A stretch of 64,000 bases of DNA from Muribaculum sp. Lineage in GTDB: Bacteria > Bacillota > Clostridia > Lachnospirales > Lachnospiraceae. Shown piece by piece: positions 17,491 to 25,604 of this stretch; the stretch's first letter is position 1, and each line of letters opens with the position of its first letter. The notes beneath the pieces were generated by a model. The model saw only the letters and a list, made by a program, of their open reading frames with translations, made no database searches and was not told where the DNA came from. A program made the translations under genes and the position numbers. The DNA lies in assembly GCA_023663505.1 (NCBI GenBank), contig JAMPHH010000008.1, forward strand, positions 1 to 64,000. Direction: 5' to 3'.

Positions 17491-17714
17491 TTTGATCTTA
17501 TACCGATAGACGGTCTCCTTTCTTCATAATCCGGACACGAAAACTCAATCTTGATATTCAGATGGTCAGACATAACATCCCACCCGTAGTCATCGTTGGG
17601 TCCGCTGCCGTAATTTGTATCTTTCAGCTTATTCATAGCAAACTTAGCGTTGTCTTTATTCTTGCAGACTTTGCTGTGTGAACACTTACCACAATCCGTT
17701 CGTAACTCAAGCAT
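17487..17714 (-). CDS. Small Cys-containing protein
   Basis: 75 residues. CGKCSHSKVC at the N-terminus and a C-terminal CPDYEERRP; a probable zinc-binding fold. GGAGG before ATG at 17714. Unknown function. Confidence 0.55.
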   Translation of the reverse strand: MLELRTDCGKCSHSKVCKNKDNAKFAMNKLKDTNYGSGPNDDYGWDVMSDHLNIKIEFSCPDYEERRPSIGIRSN

Positions 17715-18450
17715 TATTAGCCACCTCCTTCACATTACATGTAATGATCTCACTGTATGGCAGCTTCTCAATCCACTGACAAAACTCCCTCCACTCATCC
17801 AGCTTATGTTCCCGCCGGTACTGGTAGATGTTTGACAGGACTTCATAATTCAGCATAACTGTCCGCTTCTGGTTATAGGAAGAGGGGAGAAGCTGAATCA
17901 TCTGCCACCAGTATTTCTTGTCCTTTGTCTCCAAATATAACTTTCTGGCTACGTTAAGCGAATAAACGACCCCGACCAGGCAAGACCTGAAGAAAGAGTC
18001 GTTTTCAGTGTTTGTGATTCCATCATGATAGTCATAAAAGTCTTCCAGATGCTCGATACTGAAATCCTCCACGGTAAACTCCTTAGCATGAATTTTGTGC
18101 ATGGTGGAGCAGGAATTGGCGACAGTACCCACCTTATATGTATCAAACTCTTTCCACCAATAAAGCGGAGCCGTAATATCAACGTAGACCGCAATCATCC
18201 GGCGGAATTTCCCATGAACCGAACCAGCCTTTGCCAGTTTCATCATCAGTTCATGGTCTGCCTTACCGAGCTGCCAGGAGTGATCATAGCTATGATCGCA
18301 TCCACAATCAGCACAGTTGTTGCACCCAATTCCATCGTTACCACCTTTGCAAATACCGCTGTCGGACTTATCCCAACTGTTCATCGGGTTCCGCATCCCA
18401 CGGATAACATGATCCCATCCCATTACTTCAAAATTTTCAATTTTAATCAT
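17707..18450 (-). CDS. Conserved phage protein, possibly ThyX-related
   Basis: 247 residues: MGWDHVIRGMRNPMNSWDKS, a CxxC-rich middle (CNNCADCGC), then HGKFRRMIAVYVDITAPLYW, EFDTYKVGTVANSCSTMHKI and QMIQLLPSSYNQKRTVML. This set is widespread in gut phages. The spacing of the HGKFRRM, SCSTMHK and LPSSYNQKR blocks recalls flavin-dependent thymidylate synthase, but the canonical RHR motif is not clear. dTMP synthesis would suit the neighbouring nucleotide genes; treat as tentative. Confidence 0.6.
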   Translation of the reverse strand: MIKIENFEVMGWDHVIRGMRNPMNSWDKSDSGICKGGNDGIGCNNCADCGCDHSYDHSWQLGKADHELMMKLAKAGSVHGKFRRMIAVYVDITAPLYWWKEFDTYKVGTVANSCSTMHKIHAKEFTVEDFSIEHLEDFYDYHDGITNTENDSFFRSCLVGVVYSLNVARKLYLETKDKKYWWQMIQLLPSSYNQKRTVMLNYEVLSNIYQYRREHKLDEWREFCQWIEKLPYSEIITCNVKEVANNA

Positions 18451-18880
18451 TGCTCTCGTTCCTCCCTAAAATTTCTATCTTGAATCTTAATTCCTGACCA
18501 TTCATATCACTGACTTTGAGTCCAGCCAACATATCATTTAAGCTATTGACGGAATCCTCATCAATCATTATGGTTTTTGTCTTGTATTGCTCCATCACAT
18601 TGAGCCGTTTGCGTAAAGACATTAACAGATCTGTTCCATATTCATCGAAATAGTGGTTACTCTTTCTGTCTCCGTGATAACGGAATAACTCATCATATGT
18701 AACAGGTCTACGAATTTTGCAATTAAGCTCTTGCGCTAAGCTACAAATATAATCAGCCATTTGAGCCGTAGGACAAGCAATAACCCCATCAGTTTCATGC
18801 GCTTCCCTGATAAGCCTTATTGTTTTTCCAGAACCTCTGCCACCAACTATAAACTGGGGGCTGTTATTTATATCTTCCAT
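18443..18880 (-). CDS. Small P-loop ATPase-like protein
   Basis: 145 residues. Walker A GGRGSGKT at residues 13-20 and a Walker B-like TIMIDED near residue 104; between them a CPTAQMADYICSLA stretch. It is shorter than helicases or terminases and has no helicase motifs. Might be a degenerate DNA-handling ATPase or nucleotide-sensing protein. GAAAGGAG upstream. Confidence 0.6.
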   Translation of the reverse strand: MEDINNSPQFIVGGRGSGKTIRLIREAHETDGVIACPTAQMADYICSLAQELNCKIRRPVTYDELFRYHGDRKSNHYFDEYGTDLLMSLRKRLNVMEQYKTKTIMIDEDSVNSLNDMLAGLKVSDMNGQELRFKIEILGRNESND

Positions 18881-18943
18881 TTGTTTTCTCCTTTCAGAAA
18901 AATAGGATGCCAGTCAAATATCAACCAGCACCCCATTCTACTT

Positions 18944-19132
18944 TTACTCTGTTTCTTTCCCCATACACAATTCACAATGACAATCAGTTGAGGGAGTCCC
19001 TTTGGAATATAATCCGCAGCAGGCTCCCTCATCCGTATCATGAATCCACTCTTTTCGTTCTTTGCATTTGTACTCACCCCAAGATTCACAAAATATAGCA
19101 TTGGAGCAAGTTGCACAGTTTTGACTATCCAT
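18944..19132 (-). CDS. Small Cys-rich protein
   Basis: 62 residues from 19132 (AGAGG upstream): CATCSNAIFC, CKERKEW, CCGLYSK and CHCELC. Eight or more cysteines suggest one or two zinc knuckles. Unknown; similar proteins recur in gut phages. Confidence 0.6.
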   Translation of the reverse strand: MDSQNCATCSNAIFCESWGEYKCKERKEWIHDTDEGACCGLYSKGTPSTDCHCELCMGKETE

Positions 19133-19256
19133 TTTCTTTTTCCTCTCTAACCGCCATGATAAGATGTTCGATCGCTGAAACACCTTTGGTATAGAAATCA
19201 GGATTCAGATACTCCTTCAGTTCATCTACCAAAATATCAATTTTACTGTTCTCCAT
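19125..19256 (-). CDS. Very small hypothetical protein
   Basis: 43 residues, MENSKIDILVDELKEYLNPD then AIEHLIMAVREEKENG; two helices. ATG at 19256 has GGAGGCAG upstream and overlaps the end of the HAD gene. Its 3' end overlaps the Cys-rich gene by 8 bases. Confidence 0.55.
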   Translation of the reverse strand: MENSKIDILVDELKEYLNPDFYTKGVSAIEHLIMAVREEKENG

Positions 19257-20274
19257 TCTCTGCCTCCTTTCGTTCCTTGTTTTGCCGCTCATAATGCATT
19301 GCCCGCCGCTTCTTAAATTCCTCAAAATCAATTTCTTCCCAGCCATTCGGGACATCCTTAAAATATCTATTGATTTCAACAGTCGTTCCATCCGGCTCAA
19401 CAACCTGGAGAATGCCCACAGTGTCAAAGTCACCATTTACCCGGTCTGTTAAATACTCCTCGCATATAGCTTTATAAGGTTTGTCTGCCGGAATATAAGG
19501 CATAGTAATCGGGTACTTTTCTTCGAGAATCCGATCCACGAGTCCAGAGTGCCATATTGTGTTCGTGATAGTATCAAGCATGGTGAAACGGTCAACGTCA
19601 CTGAACTTCACGGAGCCGTCAGCATAAACATACTTGAACAGAGAACTCTTCCGCTTGCACTGATAGTTGGCTACTTCACCTTTATGTCCGCTTACATCGG
19701 CAACATTGCTCCAAATATCATCAATGTCTTCGATAGGAGTCAGCGGGTTCCCATCAATAAGCCGATTAAGAATCTGCTTAGTAAGGCCAATGCTGAAACC
19801 ACTATGCCCATCTTCTTCAAGACTTTTAAAGGCTTTCAACGCACTTTCGTAGCAAGCGCAGCCGTAATCCCATTCTTCTTTGGGCTTGTCCCCTCGTTCA
19901 CGTTTGCAGGCAATCTTAACTTCCAACTCTGCCCATGTTAAAAGACTGGATTTTTCTTCCTCTTTCAAAGGCATTACGTTCCGATCATCAATATACTCGT
20001 TTGCAAATATCTTTCTGGTGTCGCCGCCGAACTCTGCGATGATTTCAGGGACATTCTGATTGACCGCATCAAATATCAATCCCTGGTTGCGGCACCACTT
20101 GACAGCCGCATCAAGAAGCTCGTTTACCCGGCATGTCCATAAAACAACCTTTGCTCCATTGCGCTGCTTATCTTTCAGATATGTGATGGTGTTGTTTCTC
20201 GGCTCACCAATCTGCGGATACTTGTTCTCACACAAAGTTCCGTCAAAATCTACTGCAATAACATATGTACTCAT
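19243..20274 (-). CDS. HAD-type phosphatase fused to a conserved phage domain
   Basis: 343 residues. Residues 1-115: HAD-like fold with the nucleophile motif VDFDGTLCEN, the threonine motif VVLWTCR and an acidic EYIDDRN. Residues 130-343: a second part with WDYGCACYESALKAF and SDVDRFTMLDTITNT, recurring in phages. Probable phosphate-ester hydrolysis, perhaps nucleotides. GAAAGGAG upstream of 20274. Confidence 0.75.
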   Translation of the reverse strand: MSTYVIAVDFDGTLCENKYPQIGEPRNNTITYLKDKQRNGAKVVLWTCRVNELLDAAVKWCRNQGLIFDAVNQNVPEIIAEFGGDTRKIFANEYIDDRNVMPLKEEEKSSLLTWAELEVKIACKRERGDKPKEEWDYGCACYESALKAFKSLEEDGHSGFSIGLTKQILNRLIDGNPLTPIEDIDDIWSNVADVSGHKGEVANYQCKRKSSLFKYVYADGSVKFSDVDRFTMLDTITNTIWHSGLVDRILEEKYPITMPYIPADKPYKAICEEYLTDRVNGDFDTVGILQVVEPDGTTVEINRYFKDVPNGWEEIDFEEFKKRRAMHYERQNKERKEAENGEQ

Positions 20275-20310
20275 CTTTTTCTCCTTTCAAAATATAAATC
20301 TACAATCTGG

Positions 20311-20649
20311 TTAGTTCTTAAAGAACTCCCGAATGTTAAACCACTTTTCCTCCATCAGATTCCCGATTTCATCAATCGTAGAACCCCAGCCGTTATCCTT
20401 GATTCGGATATACTGCCCCGGCAAATCTTCCCACTTATCAACTCCGACCGTCTCAAGTATCTTCGATACCGCTTCAAAACTTTTTGCAGAAAAAGTTCTT
20501 GATTCTGATGTTTTATCATATCCATCAAGCGCATATCCTCCAACTCCACATCCGGAGCAGCCCCATTTAATGTATATATAAAAAGTCATAATTCCGTGGT
20601 CTTCCCGACCAAGCATTGTTGATGTGATTTGAGCATTTCTAATTTCCAT
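20311..20649 (-). CDS. Conserved hypothetical phage protein
   Basis: 112 residues, start at 20649 behind GAAGGAG. MTFYIYIKWGCSGCGVGGYAL, then a helix and MEEKWFNIREFFKN. Pattern recurs in phages without a known function. Overlaps the DUF488 gene by 11 bases. Confidence 0.6.
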   Translation of the reverse strand: MEIRNAQITSTMLGREDHGIMTFYIYIKWGCSGCGVGGYALDGYDKTSESRTFSAKSFEAVSKILETVGVDKWEDLPGQYIRIKDNGWGSTIDEIGNLMEEKWFNIREFFKN

Positions 20650-21016
20650 TATTTTCTCCTTCCCATTCTTTAACATCATATCCGTGCTTATTCAGCCATT
20701 CGGCAATAAGATGTCGATGACAAAATTTCGACGGTCCCTCATAGCAGACCAAAACAACATCATGTCCGTTAGATATATAACCCAATACGTCTAAAATCTT
20801 CGACGCATCCAACGAAACTAACTGTTGGGCAAACTTAAATCGGTAATCGTCTTCGTTATGGTTTCTATGCCACTCCGACAACAAAGCACTTGAAGGAGCG
20901 AGTATCTTATATTCCAGCCCGCTATATCCTTTCGGCGGTCTGCGGGACACCGAGATTGGAACGATGCTATCCGGAATATTCTTCAAGTTAGCAAAATAAC
21001 TTGTATAGATTTTCAT
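20639..21016 (-). CDS. DUF488-type protein
   Basis: 125 residues. MKIYTSYFANLKNIPDS and VVLVCYEGPSKFCHRHLIAE match the DUF488 family, whose C-x-E...CHR motif is its hallmark. Function not established; sometimes linked to DNA base or nucleotide modification. The ATG at 21016 follows GGAGGAG. Confidence 0.8.
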   Translation of the reverse strand: MKIYTSYFANLKNIPDSIVPISVSRRPPKGYSGLEYKILAPSSALLSEWHRNHNEDDYRFKFAQQLVSLDASKILDVLGYISNGHDVVLVCYEGPSKFCHRHLIAEWLNKHGYDVKEWEGENNGN

Positions 21017-21181
21017 TTATCTCCTCCTGAATTTGTCAACGCCCTTAACAGCGCCGGTTTTCTTGTTAATGATGCGGTAACTGAATTCTGTTTCCTCAAC
21101 AAACATCCAGTCTTTCCAATTAAGACAATGTGCTGTTAAGCATTCCTTCTGTTCCCGCGTTAATTTTTTCGGCTGTTTCAT
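21017..21181 (-). CDS. DUF6906-like small protein
   Basis: 54 residues from 21181 (GAAAGGAG): MKQPKKLTREQKECL, then LNWKDWMFVEE and VINKKTGAVK-like end. Matches the short DUF6906 pattern common in phages. Overlaps the end of the next gene upstream by 62 bases in another frame. Confidence 0.6.
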   Translation of the reverse strand: MKQPKKLTREQKECLTAHCLNWKDWMFVEETEFSYRIINKKTGAVKGVDKFRRR

Positions 21182-21377
21182 TCTTCTCCTTTCCGCAAGC
21201 TTTATACAAAGCAAATAATATAGATAAACGCTCTTGATAAGGCATCTTTGCACTTCCACGAGCTATTGGATGTAACAGTTTTGCATTCGGATGCTCCTCT
21301 AAAAATTCGGCGAGTTTCTTCTCCCGTTCAAATAGCGGGCGTTCAATAATCGCTTCACAAAATTTAGTAAACGTCAT
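21120..21377 (-). CDS. Small hypothetical protein
   Basis: 85 residues with AAGGTGAG before ATG at 21377. Helical, EREKKLAEFLEEHPNAKLL. Its final 20 codons overlap the DUF6906-like gene, so one of the two ends may be wrong; both have ribosome sites. Confidence 0.45.
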   Translation of the reverse strand: MTFTKFCEAIIERPLFEREKKLAEFLEEHPNAKLLHPIARGSAKMPYQERLSILFALYKACGKEKNETAEKINAGTEGMLNSTLS

Positions 21378-21710
21378 CTACTCACCTTCTTTCTTATCCG
21401 TCAGCTTTTTATACAATTCTCTTGCATCATCTCCCTGGAAAGCGTTGATAATATCAATCTCTTTTTCCTTTCCTCGTCTTCCGACAATCAGCACCGGAAT
21501 ATCTCCATGCGTATAGTTGAAACTTACCAGAAAGGTATCAGCTTTGTTTTTCAACCCCATCTTTCTCTCCTCCCTTGCCAATATTTCGAGTGTATGCTTA
21601 TCCATTCCCAATTTTTCTAAATCGGTTTCTATCATTTTCATTACTTTCTCATTACCGGCATCCTGCGCATTTGCATAAGCCTTGATATATTCTTCTAAAA
21701 TATCTAGCAC
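21378..21710 (-). CDS. Hypothetical phage protein
   Basis: 110 residues, ATG at 21710 after AAAGGAGG. N-terminal helices (MLDILEEYIKAYANAQD) then TFLVSFNYTHGDIPVLIVGRR. No motif recognised. Confidence 0.6.
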   Translation of the reverse strand: MLDILEEYIKAYANAQDAGNEKVMKMIETDLEKLGMDKHTLEILAREERKMGLKNKADTFLVSFNYTHGDIPVLIVGRRGKEKEIDIINAFQGDDARELYKKLTDKKEGE

Positions 21711-21730
21711 CTCCTTTTTATAAGAAGAAA

Positions 21731-21748
21731 GAGTCCTTGTTAGGACTC
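21731..21748 (-). terminator. Perfect hairpin overlapping a stop codon
   Basis: GAGTCC, loop TAACAA on the minus strand, GGACTC. The stop codon of the gene at 21740 lies in the loop and the Glu-Ser end is coded by the stem. Confidence 0.65.
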
Positions 21749-21955
21749 CTTTTCGTCATTTCTCTTCTTTCGGTGAGATACGATTTTGATTACTCCGCAA
21801 CTGATTGCCACACCGATGACGCTTCCAATAGCTCCGAGTATACACCCTTTATTCAATCCATATTGAATTCCTTCGTCATAGAATGCTGTTAGGGTTTCAC
21901 TGTGATTTACTAAAAGCTCATTTAACTCCTCAATCTGTTTACTGTTCATCTTCAT
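21740..21955 (-). CDS. Small single-span membrane protein
   Basis: 71 residues. Helix EELNELLVNHSETLTAFYDEG, then GCILGAIGSVIGVAISCGVI membrane span and basic end VSHRKKRNDEKES. Preceded by a 28-bp element copy (21974-22001) and followed by a hairpin, so it is a one-gene unit. Confidence 0.65.
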   Translation of the reverse strand: MKMNSKQIEELNELLVNHSETLTAFYDEGIQYGLNKGCILGAIGSVIGVAISCGVIKIVSHRKKRNDEKES

Positions 21956-21973
21956 AAAATATCACGCTCCTTT

Positions 21974-22001
21974 CATTAAAGGAGTTGTAAATACTGCGTT
22001 T
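21974..22001 (-). promoter_or_regulatory. 28-bp intergenic element, copy 3
   Basis: CATTAAAGG, TGT, CTGCGTTT at the family offsets; 18 bases before the membrane-protein start at 21955. Confidence 0.55.
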
Positions 22002-23236
22002 CACCACTTCACATAGCTACTCTCATTGAAATCTTTCTTGTCCTTTAAAGCTCTGCTGATTGCTAAGTCAATTCCTGAACGGGATTTCAAATGGTAATAA
22101 TATAAATCCTTATATGGAGTATTAAGCCTGTCTATTCTCCCAGCAGATTGCTTCATAATCTTGTAAGAGTAGTTCTGCGAGTAAAATATAATTGTGTCTG
22201 TCTTGATGCAGTTCCACCCCTCAGCTCCCGCATTGTATTGAACCAGATAGACCCATTGCTCCGATTCTGGCACCGGTTGATGGCAATGACCATTCCACTC
22301 AGCAATCTTATAATCGTTTTCATGAAACGGACAAAAGAGATTTTTAAGAAGCTCCAACTCGTAATCGAAGTTGTAAAATATGATTGCCCGTGGATGCTTT
22401 TCGATAATCTCTAACAAGGCAACTTGCCGTGATTCTGCCGTATTGACTATCTTCCGCCAAATATAACAAAGTCCGCCGGCGTTCTGAATCGGTTCGTTCT
22501 TATAAGGGTCCCACCGGGTTCTTCCTACATCCTTATACATTTCAATGTCATACGACACGACAACATCCTCGTGATGAGAAACAGTGGTTCGTCTGAAATC
22601 CATGTTTACCAAAATATCATTCCTATGCCGTATCAACTTTCCGGTGTTCAAATACCGATCCACTTTCGGAAACTTACTGAATCGGCTGTAAACAATGTGT
22701 TCTCTGGTAAACTCCGTTCGATTCTTGTAAAACCCATTGGCAATGAAAACAGGAATATAGTCCTGCCATGTATCCCCCGGAGTAGCTGACAACAAAATCC
22801 ACTGATTGTGTTTCGCTATCTTCAGGAATGACTTCACCCATGCCCCGGAACCGACAACTCTCTGCTCATCAAATATAAAGAAAGCGTCCGTAATCTCCGA
22901 ATACTTTTTTATGTTGTTCCATGAATCAACGATTACCGTGTTCTGGTATAGACTCACTTCCGGATTAGTAGAAAGAAGGAAGGGCGAAAGCTCACCCTCC
23001 CATTCCTTCGTATCCCGTTTCCGGGCAGTTGTTATGATGTACAAATCCTTCGGCGGATCACCCATGGGAATATAATTGTCACCAGCAGCACCGCCAAGAA
23101 GTTCTCCGTCGTTCAGAAAGAAGTAATAAGCAAGAGCTGTCCTTGATTTACCAGAACCGACATCACCGCAAAGGATGCAGCCGTTTTTCATTTGATTGAC
23201 GGCTTTCATTTGGTAATCGTATAATTCAAGTCCCAT
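22001..23236 (-). CDS. SF2 (SNF2/DEAD-like) helicase
   Basis: 411 residues from 23236 with AAGGAG upstream. Walker A GDVGSGKS near residue 22, motif II FIFDEQR (DEQR rather than DEAH), motif III LLSATPG, and a C-terminal QSAGRIDR motif VI. About the length of compact phage SF2 helicases. Likely remodels DNA in replication or recombination. A longer frame to 23371 overlaps the next gene and lacks a ribosome site. Confidence 0.85.
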   Translation of the reverse strand: MGLELYDYQMKAVNQMKNGCILCGDVGSGKSRTALAYYFFLNDGELLGGAAGDNYIPMGDPPKDLYIITTARKRDTKEWEGELSPFLLSTNPEVSLYQNTVIVDSWNNIKKYSEITDAFFIFDEQRVVGSGAWVKSFLKIAKHNQWILLSATPGDTWQDYIPVFIANGFYKNRTEFTREHIVYSRFSKFPKVDRYLNTGKLIRHRNDILVNMDFRRTTVSHHEDVVVSYDIEMYKDVGRTRWDPYKNEPIQNAGGLCYIWRKIVNTAESRQVALLEIIEKHPRAIIFYNFDYELELLKNLFCPFHENDYKIAEWNGHCHQPVPESEQWVYLVQYNAGAEGWNCIKTDTIIFYSQNYSYKIMKQSAGRIDRLNTPYKDLYYYHLKSRSGIDLAISRALKDKKDFNESSYVKW

Positions 23237-23258
23237 TGCTCCTATCTCCTTCCAAATA

Positions 23259-23576
23259 TCAATATTCATCGGGGAACAGGATAGTCGTAACACTCCTGTC
23301 CCATTCCGTAATAATCCAAATCTTAGTGCCGGACTCCTTATGCTCATAAACTGCAAGAATCCTCTCGCCATTTTTCAAAGACTCGTCGGCTGTCTGCTTA
23401 TCCTCATCACAGGTATCTCCCCAGTCACATTGAACATATCTGCCAAGTGAAACCTGGACAAACTTCTTAAATGAGGAATCTTTCTTCATTTTCGTATCAA
23501 CACCTATAGTCAGAGTAAGCCGACCAAGCTCAAACTTAGGTGTTCTGTTAATTGCAAAGACCTCTTTACTTTCCAT
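23259..23576 (-). CDS. Conserved hypothetical protein
   Basis: 105 residues ending GTKIWIITEWDRSVTTILFP, with an acidic WGDTCDEDKQ block. This family recurs on Firmicutes mobile elements and phages; function unknown. Overlaps the methylase-like gene by 11 bases. Confidence 0.65.
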   Translation of the reverse strand: MESKEVFAINRTPKFELGRLTLTIGVDTKMKKDSSFKKFVQVSLGRYVQCDWGDTCDEDKQTADESLKNGERILAVYEHKESGTKIWIITEWDRSVTTILFPDEY

Positions 23577-24597
23577 CTTTTTCTCCTTTCAAAATATTAT
23601 TCATTTTGTGAACTATCCATCTGGTCTGCCAAACGTCTGAAAAGTACATCATGGTAAACCAGTAGTTCTCAGTCGAGTCACCCTCTTTAATTGGATCACG
23701 AAACACGTCGCCAACCTTGATGTATGCGGCTACACCAAGAAGCGAGAGATGAATATAACACATCAGCGCGACAACCTCATCGATGTCCTGCGCCACCACA
23801 AGAACGTGGTTCTGATAATTAAGGTCCATCTTTTCCAACTGCCGTCTGACTTCATGAACGCCGGCAATCAATGTTGCCCCTGCTCCGCAACACGGATCGT
23901 GAATTGTGATGTAACCTTTCTCATCAATTTCCTTTGACACGTCATCGACAGTTATCTTAGCCATGAGATCACAAATATGGTACGGTGTGAAGAACTGTCC
24001 GTTTTTTCCATCACCTAGGTTCAATTCCATAAAAATACCGCCCAAAAAGTCCTGCTCCGAATTTTCTTCCAAAGCCATGACTGTATGAGCGGCAAGTTCA
24101 GGAAATAGTTTCTGCTCCTCTTTGCTGTACTTGTTGATGATTTTCAAATATCTTTTCTCCCTCTCATCGTAGTGACTTTTGTCAACCGGATTGGACAGAG
24201 AGCAGGCAAACATCACCACAAAATCTCTCCATACATCCCATGCCCGATGATGATTGGTAAGCCGTCCGAACACCCTTAGAAATTCCTTTCTCGCATCCAA
24301 TTTCTTCTGCTGAACCGTTGGAAATATAGCATCTTTCTCTTCGGGTGTTGCTTCTTTGAAAGTATGATACGGCTTCTGTTTTGCTTTAGGAAATGGTTCT
24401 GTGAAACCGGAATCTTCCTTAACTTTCGCCTTTTCCGAAATATAATCCGGCATTTTCGGCGGTTCATACTTAGGCGGTAGAGAAGACGGTCTCTGTTTTA
24501 CTTCTACTTTAGGAAGCGGTTTTGCCGGAGTAACAGCAGGTTTCATTTTGGCTGTGGATTTCTGCTGTTTCGGCTTCTTTTTCTTCCAAAATGGCAT
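23566..24597 (-). CDS. N6-adenine methylase-like protein lacking the catalytic NPPY motif
   Basis: 343 residues. A basic Lys/Pro-rich tail (residues 1-70), then GQFFTPYHICDLMAKIT and ITIHDPCCGAGATLIAGVHE, the SAM-binding motifs X and I of type I-like methylases, and VLVVAQDIDEVVALMCYI (motif II/III region). The D/NPPY catalytic motif expected next is absent: the sequence runs GDVFRDP ... YWFTMMYFSDVW to the end. It may be a SAM-binding protein without methyltransfer, or use another residue. Confidence 0.7.
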   Translation of the reverse strand: MPFWKKKKPKQQKSTAKMKPAVTPAKPLPKVEVKQRPSSLPPKYEPPKMPDYISEKAKVKEDSGFTEPFPKAKQKPYHTFKEATPEEKDAIFPTVQQKKLDARKEFLRVFGRLTNHHRAWDVWRDFVVMFACSLSNPVDKSHYDEREKRYLKIINKYSKEEQKLFPELAAHTVMALEENSEQDFLGGIFMELNLGDGKNGQFFTPYHICDLMAKITVDDVSKEIDEKGYITIHDPCCGAGATLIAGVHEVRRQLEKMDLNYQNHVLVVAQDIDEVVALMCYIHLSLLGVAAYIKVGDVFRDPIKEGDSTENYWFTMMYFSDVWQTRWIVHKMNNILKGEKDGK

Positions 24598-24621
24598 AGT
24601 TTTCTCCTTTCAAATGTTGCA

Positions 24622-25026
24622 TCAGTTGGACAATAACACAGACTTCAATACATTATTGAAGTTTCCCTTGTTACCAAGGGCTTTCTTCATGAAACAAAGA
24701 GCTAATCCTTTTTCGGGATTATACTCGTCTCCTTTTTGACATTTCACAACCGTTTTAGTTCCGTCTTTCCATATGACAATAGTAGCTGGCTTATTAAATA
24801 TAATTTTTTCGTGCATCATATGGAAAGGGATATTAGATGTCTCATTACCTGTAGATGAGCATCGCTCAACAACTCCCTCCAGCCTTATTTTTATTCTCTG
24901 TTCATAGGAAAAACGATCTGTTTCCATATTTGTAATTATGATAGGCATCGTCTTACCATCCACGACTACGTTTACCTCAGGTCTTCTCCTCATGTCCAAA
25001 CACAAACAGTTATACAATTCATCCAT
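24622..25026 (-). CDS. Conserved phage protein
   Basis: 134 residues from 25026 (GAAAGGAG upstream). ATIVIWKDGTKTVVKCQKGDE and GLALCFMKKALGNKG are blocks seen in many gut phages. Its function is unknown. Sits between the SSB-like and methylase-like genes, so a replication link is plausible. Confidence 0.65.
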   Translation of the reverse strand: MDELYNCLCLDMRRRPEVNVVVDGKTMPIIITNMETDRFSYEQRIKIRLEGVVERCSSTGNETSNIPFHMMHEKIIFNKPATIVIWKDGTKTVVKCQKGDEYNPEKGLALCFMKKALGNKGNFNNVLKSVLLSN

Positions 25027-25049
25027 TTTCGCTTTCTCCTTTCGCAAAA

Positions 25050-25077
25050 GAGCCACCGCCGATTCAGACAGTGGCTC
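25050..25077 (-). terminator. Hairpin downstream of SSB-like gene
   Basis: GAGCCAC, 14-base loop, GTGGCTC, then TTTTGCG on the minus strand. Lies just after the stop of the SSB-like gene. Confidence 0.55.
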
Positions 25078-25088
25078 TCAAATATAAA

Positions 25089-25577
25089 TCAGTTAAACGG
25101 GATTTCATCCGGACCTTCCATAGAATCATACTTGTCGGCGAACTCGTCCTCTTCGATGGTTACATACATCGTCTTCAGGTATGCCTTAACGCCGGTCTTG
25201 TCCTGAACAGTCCAGTTGTACGGTCTGATGGTCAAATCAACATTACGAATCTCTGCATAGTCCAGAGAAGCGATCGACTCATCATCCAGCAGGGTCTTGG
25301 TCTTTCTCGTAACCATGTACACCTTGGGCGGGATATTCTCATAGCTCACCTGCACCTGAAGGTAATACTTCGGCTCATCGCCCTCTTCACGGGCTTCCAG
25401 GATACGGATGTTCCAGCCTTCATCGCCGAGCTTCTTTGCCAGTTCCTCGTCATTGATGATGACACAGAAGTTCCGGCTGCCTTTGCGGTTATACTTGGAT
25501 TCCTTTCCAGAGAAGTTCCTGAATATAATTCTCGCATTCTCCATGATGATGTTGTCATTTACTCTGTTGTTAGCCAT
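25089..25577 (-). CDS. Phage single-stranded DNA-binding protein-like
   Basis: 162 residues: beta-rich core with FRNFSGKESKYNRKGSRNF and KYYLQVQVSYENIPPKVYMV, followed by an acidic tail ending DEIPFN. The tail resembles the D-D-D-I-P-F tip through which bacterial SSB recruits replication proteins. Next to the helicase-primase-polymerase gene, so it probably coats ssDNA at the phage fork. Confidence 0.7.
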   Translation of the reverse strand: MANNRVNDNIIMENARIIFRNFSGKESKYNRKGSRNFCVIINDEELAKKLGDEGWNIRILEAREEGDEPKYYLQVQVSYENIPPKVYMVTRKTKTLLDDESIASLDYAEIRNVDLTIRPYNWTVQDKTGVKAYLKTMYVTIEEDEFADKYDSMEGPDEIPFN

Positions 25578-25604
25578 TTTTTCATTCTCCTTTTCTGTTT
25601 TTAT

